A stretch of DNA of 38,155 bases, from positions 1 through 38,155 of the forward strand of contig JAJDUC010000004.1 in the NCBI GenBank assembly GCA_022826865.1, given 5' to 3'. Positions 23,420-30,599 of the stretch are shown here, piece by piece; the first letter of the stretch is position 1, and every line of letters begins with the position of its first letter. A program made the translations under genes and the position numbers. Source of the stretch: Anaerolineae bacterium (GTDB lineage Bacteria; Chloroflexota; Anaerolineae; Aggregatilineales; Phototrophicaceae). The notes beneath the pieces are model-generated. The model was not told where the DNA came from. It searched no databases and worked only from the letters and a program-made list of their open reading frames with translations.

Positions 23420-23689
23420 ATGAGCGATCAAGACAAGAATTCGAACAACAGCTTTGACGAAAACATGAGCGATTCGTCTGAGGGCGCTTCAGCCGACGAT
23501 TTGGGCGATCGGTTGGAACGTCTAGGTGGCGAACCGGCCCCTGCTATTACCCCGGAAGAATTTGAACGCTTGCAAAAGGCCGGGCAGGTACATATTGATT
23601 CGCGCGGTCGGGTACGAACGGCGCGGCGCAGCGGCGCGGAAGCCGGTGTTTCTTTGCGCAAGCGTCGGGCATGGTACAAAATCGCCTGA
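23420..23689 (+). CDS. Small hydrophilic protein of unknown function
   Basis: 89 residues, with GAGGT six bases before ATG 23420. The first ~40 residues are Asp/Ser/Asn-rich and probably disordered (MSDQDKNSNNSFDENMSD). The second half is basic, with ITPEEFERLQKAGQVHIDSR and a closing RKRRAWYKIA. The clear start site, upstream TATAAT and patterned composition support a real gene. I do not recognise a family. The acidic head and basic tail could mean a nucleic-acid or ribosome-associated role, but that is only a guess. Confidence 0.6.
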   Translation: MSDQDKNSNNSFDENMSDSSEGASADDLGDRLERLGGEPAPAITPEEFERLQKAGQVHIDSRGRVRTARRSGAEAGVSLRKRRAWYKIA

Positions 23690-23856
23690 CCGTCTGAATT
23701 TGTCCAGCTGGCGAGGGCTGTTCATAAAGGGCCGGCGTGGAGACGGCGACTCCGCCTATGCCAGGTTATTGCTTCTTTTGATTGACAATGCGGTTGCGCT
23801 TAGCCGGCGATGCTCTTCGCTCCGGCCAACGCGGAAATGATATTCGGCCCGCGGCC

Positions 23857-24510
23857 ATGATCCGATGGATTGACATCGCAGATATCCGCCGCTCGCTCGC
23901 GCTGGTGGATTTTGATGTGGCGGCGGCGCGACAGCGAATGGCGCCGGCGCCGCGCGGTTGGCAAAAGCGGAACTCGCCGCCGAAGCGCGCCGCGGTGATG
24001 ATCCTGCTATTTCTCCACCAGGACAGCCGGCTGCATGTCGTATTGACGCTGCGCAATGCCGGATTGCGCGGGCACAGTGGCCAAGTCAGCTTTCCGGGCG
24101 GCCATCAAGACCCGAAGGACGCCAGCTTGACCGCCACAGCGCTTCGAGAGACCTGCGAGGAAATCGGCGTCAGCGCGGAGGGCCTTGAAGTCTTGGGAAG
24201 ATTGCCTCGATTCTACATTCCGGCGTCGCATTATGAGGTATATCCCAGTATCGCCTGTTATGACGGCGCGCCCGCCTTCGCGCCCAATCCTGACGAGGTG
24301 CAAGAGGTCTTTTCCTTCGCGCTGGAAGACCTGCTGCGGCCGCGCTTCAAATGCGCGGAGCGGCGTTGCATTCGCGGCCATGAAGCGCATGTGCCATTTT
24401 ACAGCGTTGCCGGGCACAAGGTCTGGGGCGCCACCGCCATGCTGCTAAGCGAGCTGGAAGGGCGGCTGCGCCAAGTCTTGCCGAAGGCAGTCCTGCTTGA
24501 ACTGGCTTAG
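23857..24510 (+). CDS. Nudix hydrolase, CoA pyrophosphatase (NudL/CoAse) type
   Basis: 217 residues from ATG 23857 (MIRWIDIADIRRSL). In-frame starts further upstream add residues that look unlike the family. The region VVLTLRNAGLRGHSGQVSFPGG (two adjoining motifs, 61-82) is the extra signature of CoA-cleaving Nudix enzymes. It runs into the Nudix box with D88, ALRETCEEIGV and the metal-binding E98, E101 and E102. Such enzymes split coenzyme A or its derivatives into 3',5'-ADP and 4'-phosphopantetheine. Length is normal for the family. Confidence 0.9.
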   Translation: MIRWIDIADIRRSLALVDFDVAAARQRMAPAPRGWQKRNSPPKRAAVMILLFLHQDSRLHVVLTLRNAGLRGHSGQVSFPGGHQDPKDASLTATALRETCEEIGVSAEGLEVLGRLPRFYIPASHYEVYPSIACYDGAPAFAPNPDEVQEVFSFALEDLLRPRFKCAERRCIRGHEAHVPFYSVAGHKVWGATAMLLSELEGRLRQVLPKAVLLELA

Positions 24511-24528
24511 GCCTGCCGGCGCTGGGAC

Positions 24529-24763
24529 CAGGGCAAGCGCTTCAAATTTATGTTTAACACAGAAGTAAGCGCAGGTAAGAAATTGAAAAAATGCGCATCG
24601 TCTTTCGCGCCATAATTGCGGGCGAGCCAAGGCCCGCCCTTACGGCATAAGAGGAGACTTGGTGTACGGGCGAGCCACCGGGTCGAGTAGTCACTGAGAA
24701 ATCACTTTTCTCTGTGCCCTCTGCGTTCTCTGTTGTTAAGGAAAAATTGAAGCCTTTGCCCTG
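24529..24763. repeat. MITE-like element, copy C (235 bp, terminal inverted repeats)
   Basis: The left end CAGGGCAAGCGCTTCAAATT and the inverted right end CAGGGCAAAGGCTTCAATTT match at 17 of 20 positions. Weaker similarity continues inward (TTAACACAGAAG versus TTAACAACAGAGAA). The ends share the consensus of copies A and B. Outside are GCGCTGGG (24519-24526) and GCGCCGGG (24764-24771), 7 of 8 identical, a plausible target duplication. Inside are GGGCGAGCC hairpin modules (around 24619-24640 and 24667-24682). No protein is encoded. Confidence 0.65.
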
Positions 24764-24781
24764 GCGCCGGGTTCTTAAAAC

Positions 24782-24810
24782 TTGTGCGCATTTCACTTGA
24801 TTGCTATGCT
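24782..24810 (+). promoter_or_regulatory. Candidate promoter of the CNNM/CBS gene
   Basis: TTGTGC (24782-24787), a 17-bp spacer and TATGCT (24805-24810) lie just outside MITE copy C and 62 bp ahead of the next start codon. The match to consensus is moderate. Confidence 0.3.
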
Positions 24811-24871
24811 TGGCTTATCTGGAATCTCGGGCAAGGTCGTTTGACAAACGGTTGCCCGCTAGCATATCAGC

Positions 24872-26038
24872 ATGGATAGCTTCTTCACTGGCATTCCTAT
24901 ATTTGCGGTCGGCATCGGCGCGGGAGGCGCGGGCGAATGGAGCGCGTTGATTTTTTACGTCGTCATCGCGCTGGGCGTTTCCTTCCTATGTTCGATTTGG
25001 GAAGCCGCGATGCTGTCGACGCCGGTATCTCACATTGAGCTGCTGGTGCAGCAAGGCAGCAAAGCCGGCCTAATCATGCAGGGCCTGCGCCAAAATGTAG
25101 AACATCCCATTTCCGCCATCCTGACATTAAATACAATCGCGCATACCGTTGGCGCGGCCGGGGCCGGCGCGGAGGCCACCGCCATATTTGGCAGCGAATT
25201 CTTCGGCATAATCTCGGCCGTGCTGACATTGCTGATCCTTGTGTTTTCCGAGATCATTCCGAAAACCCTGGGCGCGGTCTACGCCAAGCCGCTGACTCCG
25301 TTCACCGCCTTTTCGCTTCGGGCGCTGCTCTGGCTGTTCCGGCCGGCCGTCTTCGCCTTTGAATTCGTCACGCGATCGATGCGGCCGAGCGAAGAAGCGC
25401 CTACCGTCACACGTTCGGAGTTGCAGGTGATGGCGCGCATCAGCGCCCAGGAAGGCGGCATCCGCGAACGCGAGAATCGCATCGTGGCCAACCTGCTGCA
25501 ACTGGCCGAGGTCCAGGTGGAGACAATTATGACGCCGCGTACCGTCATGGTGATGTTTCCTGAGCAACAGACTGTCGGCGAAATAATGCGTCTATATCCC
25601 TTCTTGCCTTTTTCGCGCATTCCTGTCTACGGCGAATCGGCGGATGATGTCAAGGGCTATGTCTTGCGTCACGAGATCTACGAACGCGTGGCGGCGGACG
25701 AAAACGCGGTCGCGCTGCGTGACATCGCGCTCCCGCTGGAAGTCGTGCCAGAGACCAATTCAGTGGCGCAAGTGCTGGACGAATTCATCGCCAAGCAGGA
25801 GCATATCTTCCTGGTCATCGACGAATACGGCGGCACCGCCGGCTTGATCACGCTGGAAGATACGGTAGAGACCCTGCTTGGCATTGAAATCCTGGACGAA
25901 TCCGACCGCGTGCCCGATTTGCGGCAGTTGACGCGCCGACGCTATCAGAATCAACTCGATCTGCTGCGACAGATGGAGAGCGTCCAGAGCGCCGCGCCGC
26001 CGGCCGAGGATTCACCCGATCCGGACGCCTCGGGATGA
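24872..26038 (+). CDS. CNNM-domain plus CBS-pair membrane protein (CorC/HlyC-like)
   Basis: 388 residues. The N-terminal CNNM (DUF21) membrane domain (about 20-180) has SIWEAAMLSTPVSHIELL, ILTLNTIAHTVGAAGAGA and LLILVFSEIIPKTLGAVYA. An acidic helix (TRSELQVMARISAQEGGI) follows, then a CBS pair (about 215-350) with VETIMTPRTVMVMFPEQQ, FSRIPVYGES and FLVIDEYGGTAGLITLED. The family is linked to Mg2+/Co2+ export or regulation. The usual C-terminal CorC_HlyC domain is absent; the chain ends in a short charged tail. The stop overlaps the next start (ATGA), so the glycosylase is probably co-translated. Confidence 0.92.
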   Translation: MDSFFTGIPIFAVGIGAGGAGEWSALIFYVVIALGVSFLCSIWEAAMLSTPVSHIELLVQQGSKAGLIMQGLRQNVEHPISAILTLNTIAHTVGAAGAGAEATAIFGSEFFGIISAVLTLLILVFSEIIPKTLGAVYAKPLTPFTAFSLRALLWLFRPAVFAFEFVTRSMRPSEEAPTVTRSELQVMARISAQEGGIRERENRIVANLLQLAEVQVETIMTPRTVMVMFPEQQTVGEIMRLYPFLPFSRIPVYGESADDVKGYVLRHEIYERVAADENAVALRDIALPLEVVPETNSVAQVLDEFIAKQEHIFLVIDEYGGTAGLITLEDTVETLLGIEILDESDRVPDLRQLTRRRYQNQLDLLRQMESVQSAAPPAEDSPDPDASG

Positions 26039-26940
26039 GGCAGCTGCGCCTGCCGCAGCCGGCACATGCCTATCGCTTCGATTTGCTCCTGGAATTCGTC
26101 AAACGCATCGCGTATCCGGCGCGCATGGTGGCGCATGGCGATGTATTGTGGCGCTTTACCGCTGGTCAGCTTCTGGCTTTCCAGGCGACACCGGATGCGA
26201 TACTCGCGTCTGGCACGTCGCTGTCAGCGGCAAACAGCGATCAGATTCGCTGCCGTTCGCTGCGCTGCCTCGGTCTGAGCCGGGATCTCTCCGACTTCTA
26301 TCGCTTTGCGAAAAGCGATTCCGCCTTGTGGCAGGTCGTGCAGCCGCTGGCGGGCTTGCCGGTCTTCTGCGCGGAGACAGTCTTCGAGGCGCTGATCACG
26401 CTGATAATCGAGCAGCATATCACCTGGAAAACGGCCCTGCGCTCGCAGCGTGAATTGATGTCCCTGTTCAGCGCCGGGCGCGGCGTCGCCGGCCAACGTG
26501 TATATGACTTTCCATCTGCGGAACAACTGGCGGCCCTGGAACCGGTTCAGCTTAAAACGCTGAAGATCACCCATCGGCGTTCGTCGCTCATCATCGATAT
26601 CGCGCGAGCGGTCTGCCGCGGCGACCTGGATCTTGAATCGCTGCGGCATCAAGAGCCTGACTCCGCCTACGAATATCTCATGAAAATCAAGGGAGTCGGT
26701 CATTGGACGGCGAGCAACACGATTGGACGGGCCTTCGGCGCCTTCCCCTTCGTCAGCCAAAATGATGTCGCGCTGCAAGCGGCGCTGCAACATTTCTTCT
26801 TCGACGGCGACGGCGAAAAGAGCGAGGCAAGCGTGCTTGAGGCGCTTGGCAAATACGGAGAATACGCCGGCTTGGCGGCGCATTTTCTGCTGCTGCGCTG
26901 GGTGCTGGATCGTTATCCCATCCTGAATCTGGCGCGGTAG
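26035..26940 (+). CDS. AlkA-like HhH-GPD DNA glycosylase
   Basis: 301 residues. The helix-hairpin-helix is LMKIKGVGHWTASN (215-228), followed by the catalytic-Asp region VSQNDVALQAAL with D244, as in AlkA/DNA-3-methyladenine glycosylase II. The first helix of the core contains LIIEQHITWKTAL, matching the family's 'Q-Q-I-S' segment, and the N-terminal ~100 residues fit an AlkA_N-like lobe. It would remove alkylated bases in base-excision repair. ATG 26035 lies within the CNNM stop (ATGA). It converges with the PfkB gene 8 bp away, across the palindrome GGCCTAGGCC at 26945-26954. Confidence 0.9.
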   Translation: MRQLRLPQPAHAYRFDLLLEFVKRIAYPARMVAHGDVLWRFTAGQLLAFQATPDAILASGTSLSAANSDQIRCRSLRCLGLSRDLSDFYRFAKSDSALWQVVQPLAGLPVFCAETVFEALITLIIEQHITWKTALRSQRELMSLFSAGRGVAGQRVYDFPSAEQLAALEPVQLKTLKITHRRSSLIIDIARAVCRGDLDLESLRHQEPDSAYEYLMKIKGVGHWTASNTIGRAFGAFPFVSQNDVALQAALQHFFFDGDGEKSEASVLEALGKYGEYAGLAAHFLLLRWVLDRYPILNLAR

Positions 26941-26948
26941 CGCCCGGC

Positions 26949-27878
26949 CTAGGCCGAAAGCTCGTCGTAAAGAAGCTCCTGGCTCAGCGATTGCAGGACG
27001 GTGTCTTCACTGGCCAATGTGAGAGAGGCGGCGGTCACGCCCAGGCGCATCGCTTCATCGATTGGCACGTCGTTGAGGATGCCGAAGATAGCCGCGCCGG
27101 AAAAGGCATCGCCCGCGCCGGATGAATCAACCACGGCTGTTTTAATCGCGCGGATATAGCCGCCGCCGCTGCTGTCGGCATAAGCCAGCCCGTTCTCGCC
27201 GAGTGTAACCACGGCGATGTTGGCGCCCATGTTCACGAGTTGCTGCGCCGTTCCGATGGCCGATTCGCGCCCGGTCGCCGGTTCCTCAAGCGAGCAGAGC
27301 GCGGCTGTTTCGCTGGCATTGGGGACGATCAGATAAAGATTCGGGATGTAAGCGCAGAAACGGCTTGCGATCAGTGGCGAGGTGGGGTCGGCGCAGACGC
27401 GTGTTTCATGCCGCGCCGCCAACTCAAAGATGGTATCGAGCGCCTCTTCAGATGGCGTCGCGTCGATGACAACCAGAGCAGCCCGCTCGAACAGCCATTC
27501 ATGTTCCAGCAAATAATCCGAATCCAGAGCGTCGGCGATGCCGACATCGTCAATTCGCGTGAAGTTGTCTTCTGCGCGATAAAGCAGAATGGATGTCGCC
27601 GAATGCGCGCCGTTCACTCGCATGACATGGCTGCAGTCAATACCGGCCAGGGAGGAATGCGTCAGTAGGTGCTGGCCGATATCATCGTCAGCAACAGCGG
27701 ACAGCAGCACGGTTTCTATGTCGAGGCGCGCCAGATTTTCGGCGATATTGCGGGCGACGCCGCTGACGGAGGAGTGAATATGGCCGTATTGACGCGCGCC
27801 CATACGCAATACCTCTGTGGGGCGCGCGCTGATTTCCAGAACTGCTGAGCCGATCACCAGCACGTAGCCGTCGCTCAT
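26949..27878 (-). CDS. PfkB-family carbohydrate kinase, possibly pseudouridine kinase
   Basis: 309 residues of the ribokinase/PfkB fold. The N-terminal substrate motif is SGVARNIAENLARLD (39-53); this GxxRNxAxxLA form is typical of pseudouridine kinase (PsuK). LIVPNASETAAL and VVTLGENGL lie in the middle. The C-terminal ATP/anion-hole motif is DSSGAGDAFSGA with catalytic base D257. It phosphorylates a sugar or nucleoside with ATP. No pseudouridine-5'-phosphate glycosidase gene lies nearby, so specificity stays open. It follows the FGE-fold gene by 28 bp on the same strand. Confidence 0.88.
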   Translation of the reverse strand: MSDGYVLVIGSAVLEISARPTEVLRMGARQYGHIHSSVSGVARNIAENLARLDIETVLLSAVADDDIGQHLLTHSSLAGIDCSHVMRVNGAHSATSILLYRAEDNFTRIDDVGIADALDSDYLLEHEWLFERAALVVIDATPSEEALDTIFELAARHETRVCADPTSPLIASRFCAYIPNLYLIVPNASETAALCSLEEPATGRESAIGTAQQLVNMGANIAVVTLGENGLAYADSSGGGYIRAIKTAVVDSSGAGDAFSGAAIFGILNDVPIDEAMRLGVTAASLTLASEDTVLQSLSQELLYDELSA

Positions 27879-27906
27879 TATTCCGCTTCACTTATCTTGT
27901 CGCCTT

Positions 27907-29280
27907 TCAAGCGCCGGCTGGGCGATTGGCTTCGGGCGGCGGCGGCTGCGTCGGCTGCGAGCCGCTGGCGTCAGTCGTCTGCGGCGGCGCGGCGGGCACA
28001 TCGGCGCCCAGAGTTGCCGGATCCAGATTTGAACTGCCGATGGCGGCGACATCAAGCGGGTCTTCAACACAGCGAAAACCCACCCAGCGCTGATATTCGC
28101 CGGGATACTCAGATTGGCGATGCATGGCGCGGCTGAAGAAGGGAACGCCATTCCAGGACCCTCCCCGCAAGACTTTCTGTTGGCCGTTAATAGGTCCGGC
28201 CGGGTTTGCCGATGCGCCAAGGGCGGCTTGTTCCTGGTAATAGCGTTCGCTGTACCAATCGCTCACCCATTCGGCGACATTGCCCGCCATATCATAGACA
28301 CCGTAGATGCTTGCCCCGAGCGGATAGCTGCCCACGGGGAAGGAGCCGGGCGGCGTATCCACCGGTCGATTTGTCTTGGCGAGCGCATTGTCCCAGCGAT
28401 TGCCCCAAGGGTAAATCCGGCCGTCGTCGCCGCGCGCGGCCCGTTCCCACTCGGCCTCTGTCGGCAGGCGGCGCCCGACAGCTTCGCAATAGGCGAGGGC
28501 GCCATAATAGGTGACGCCATATACGGGATGCTGCGACAAGCCGACGCCGATACTGTAATTGGCGCCGTCAAATACAATTGGCGCGTTCAGGCTCTCATTC
28601 TGCGTCTGGATGCAGGGAAAGCCGGCGCAGCCATTGACGTGAGTGTCCGGTCCGCTTACGTTGAGAAAGGTGACGTACTGTTCGAAACTGACCTCTGTCG
28701 TTTCCATCAAGAAGGAATCAACGGAGACCTCATGCGCCGGGTAAGAATCCTCGGCATAACTGGCCTCGCAAGTTCCCCCGTCGCGCACGCATTCGTTGAC
28801 GGCTTCCGCCACTTCCACCGGCGTCGTGCCCATCGTGAAGACGCCGCCCGGAACCGTGACGGCCAGGCTTCGGGACGTTTCGAGAATGGCTGGTATCGCG
28901 CGCTGCGGCAGCGCAGTCGGCGGGATCTGCGTTGGAATGGCCGTGGGCTGGGCTGTCGGCTGGACCTGGACAGAGACTATCTCGCGCGTTGCTTCTTGTG
29001 TCTCTAGGAGAGCGGCTGGTTCCGGCGTGGCGGTAACGACGATGACCTGCGAAACCGGACTCGGTCGGTTTGGATCTTCCGTCGCTGTCATGATAACGTG
29101 AACGACAGTTTCGAAAACCTGCGGCTCCGGCGTTGGCAAGATGAATTCCGTCAGCGTGCCCTCAAGCATGATGGCAGCCATGATAATTACGCCGCAAAAC
29201 AGGCCCGGAATGAATCCGATCAGCGCCCATTGCCAGGCGGCGCTGCGATGTCGCCTCGCCCCGATCGGCCGGTATGACAT
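27907..29280 (-). CDS. Membrane-anchored formylglycine-generating-enzyme-fold (SUMF1) protein
   Basis: 457 residues. One membrane helix (about 17-40) is followed by a Thr/Pro-rich spacer (~50-130, with repeats such as VIVVTATPEP) and an FGE/SUMF1 domain (~145-415). FGE marks are PGGVFTMGTT, PAHEVSVDSFLMETTEVSF, PVYGVTYYGALAYCEAVG, RLPTEAEWERAARG, YDMAGNVAEWVSDWY and KVLRGGSWNG. The C-terminal part lacks the active Cys pair of true formylglycine-generating enzymes, so this is probably a non-catalytic relative, perhaps for binding outside the cell. AAAGGAG precedes ATG 29280. The chain ends in a Pro-rich tail. Confidence 0.9.
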   Translation of the reverse strand: MSYRPIGARRHRSAAWQWALIGFIPGLFCGVIIMAAIMLEGTLTEFILPTPEPQVFETVVHVIMTATEDPNRPSPVSQVIVVTATPEPAALLETQEATREIVSVQVQPTAQPTAIPTQIPPTALPQRAIPAILETSRSLAVTVPGGVFTMGTTPVEVAEAVNECVRDGGTCEASYAEDSYPAHEVSVDSFLMETTEVSFEQYVTFLNVSGPDTHVNGCAGFPCIQTQNESLNAPIVFDGANYSIGVGLSQHPVYGVTYYGALAYCEAVGRRLPTEAEWERAARGDDGRIYPWGNRWDNALAKTNRPVDTPPGSFPVGSYPLGASIYGVYDMAGNVAEWVSDWYSERYYQEQAALGASANPAGPINGQQKVLRGGSWNGVPFFSRAMHRQSEYPGEYQRWVGFRCVEDPLDVAAIGSSNLDPATLGADVPAAPPQTTDASGSQPTQPPPPEANRPAGA

Positions 29281-29338
29281 GCGCTGTCTCCTTTGCTCGG
29301 TCGAATGCAGTGCCGCGAGTTCTTGTCTTTACGCAACT

Positions 29339-29367
29339 GTTCTATACGATTCTATCGTAATCGACAA
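29339..29367 (-). promoter_or_regulatory. Promoter of the FGE-fold gene with a palindrome filling the spacer
   Basis: On the minus strand TTGTCG (29367-29362), a 17-bp spacer and TAGAAC (29344-29339) form a promoter-like pair. Inside the spacer lies the perfect dyad TACGAT-TCT-ATCGTA (29345-29359). Its place between -35 and -10 suggests an operator. Confidence 0.45.
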
Positions 29368-29445
29368 GGCGACGAAATGTAAGCGTCAGCGCCCTTCGCG
29401 CGGCGTCTCCCCAAGCGCAAATCCTATCCTTGGTCCTGGCTTCGC

Positions 29446-29474
29446 TTGACAGGCCACTTGGCCGGTCGTAGGCT
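29446..29474 (+). promoter_or_regulatory. Candidate promoter of the GNAT gene
   Basis: A consensus TTGACA (29446-29451), a 17-bp spacer and TAGGCT (29469-29474). The spacer contains the dyad GGCC-ACTT-GGCC. It is 84 bp ahead of ATG 29559. Confidence 0.4.
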
Positions 29475-29558
29475 TAGTTGAAGCGAGCGATTGGCGGGCG
29501 CGCCGCGGCCGCTTGCTAGCAGGCTTTCAAAAATGCAAAAGCACGGGAGCGTGGCGCC

Positions 29559-30575
29559 ATGACGCGCATCGGCGTGAGGCCGGCCGCAATGCCAAACATG
29601 TTGGGGGATGGCGTCCGGCCCGTCAATCTGCGTAGCGATTTGCGTCCGCTGGCGGATTTGATCGAGCTTGTTTTTGCTGACTCCATGGACGACTACGGTC
29701 GTTCCGCAGTTCGCGAGATGCGCTTTCTCAGCCATCTCGGTTATGGACTGAAGTTGATTACGACGATGAATGAGCTCGCGCTGGGCATCAGCCTCGGCTT
29801 CGTTTACGTCATGGATGGCCAACTGGTTGGCAACGTGTCGGTGTATCCGGCAAATTATCCCAGGGAACTGGGCGAGACATGCATCCTCGCCAACGTCGGC
29901 GTGCATCCCGATTATCAGCGCCGCGGAATCGGCCAGGAACTGATGGATGCCAGCCAGGCGATGATTCGCAAGCGCGGCGCTTCCCGCATCATCTTGCAAG
30001 TGAATTGCGACAACATCCCGGCCCAGCGGCTCTACGACCGTCAGGGCTTCGTCTATGAGCGCGCCTGGCGGGTTTGGCGGCGAGCCGGGTTCTTTCGCCC
30101 GCCGGTTTCCGGCAAGGGGAAATTCCATATCACGCGCGCCCGACCGGGCGAGTGGCCGGCGGAATATGCCTTGGCGCTTGCGGCGCGTCCGAACCGACTT
30201 GGCGGGCTGGGCTGGCTCAAGCCCGTGCACAAATCGGCCTTCTATTCCGCGCCCTGGAGGCGACTGCTCAATCTCCTGTCCTTGAAGAGCGTGGAGCGGC
30301 TTGTCATCCGCGACGGCGGCGGCAAGAGAATCCTGGCTTCATGCTGGCTGGAGCGAGAGGCGGGCTTCGGCGCTATTCGCGCGCGACTCTTCACTTCGCC
30401 CGGCGTTGAACCGCAACCGTATGCGGAAGCATTGCTGGGCAATGTCGTCTCCCGCTACGACGGCGCGAGCATCGTCTTTGAGCATCCGCGGGACGACGAA
30501 GCCATGAACGAACTGCTCAAAACTCATCAGTTCAAGGTAAGGCGCGAGCTTTGGCACATGCGGCTGGATCTCTGA
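29559..30575 (+). CDS. GNAT-family N-acetyltransferase with C-terminal extension
   Basis: 338 residues. Residues ~20-170 form a GNAT domain with VYVMDGQLVGNVSVYP, the acetyl-CoA loop VGVHPDYQRRGIGQEL, IILQVNCDNIPAQRLYDRQGF and a C-terminal strand. The remaining ~165 residues (from FHITRARPGEW) resemble a second, degenerate GNAT half that lacks the R-x-x-G-x-G loop. GGGAG lies about 9 nt before ATG 29559; an in-frame ATG at 29589 is also possible. The substrate is unknown. It diverges from the FGE-fold gene and converges on the cNMP-PH gene with a 24-bp gap. Confidence 0.87.
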   Translation: MTRIGVRPAAMPNMLGDGVRPVNLRSDLRPLADLIELVFADSMDDYGRSAVREMRFLSHLGYGLKLITTMNELALGISLGFVYVMDGQLVGNVSVYPANYPRELGETCILANVGVHPDYQRRGIGQELMDASQAMIRKRGASRIILQVNCDNIPAQRLYDRQGFVYERAWRVWRRAGFFRPPVSGKGKFHITRARPGEWPAEYALALAARPNRLGGLGWLKPVHKSAFYSAPWRRLLNLLSLKSVERLVIRDGGGKRILASCWLEREAGFGAIRARLFTSPGVEPQPYAEALLGNVVSRYDGASIVFEHPRDDEAMNELLKTHQFKVRRELWHMRLDL

Positions 30576-30599
30576 TCCTGTCGTAAATCGCCGACAACT

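Larger units (their letters stand above)
24511..24871. other. 361-bp gap holding a MITE-like element and a promoter
   Basis: No gene is supported between the Nudix and CNNM genes. The gap contains MITE-like copy C (24529-24763) and a promoter-like pair at 24782-24810. A consensus TTGACA also occurs at 24841-24846 but lies too close to the ATG to serve it. Confidence 0.6.

Noticed and set aside
26945..26954. GGCCTAGGCC between the convergent glycosylase and kinase genes, considered as a bidirectional terminator.
   Set aside because: It is a loop-less palindrome without a U-tract, and it overlaps one stop codon, which explains the TAG core.
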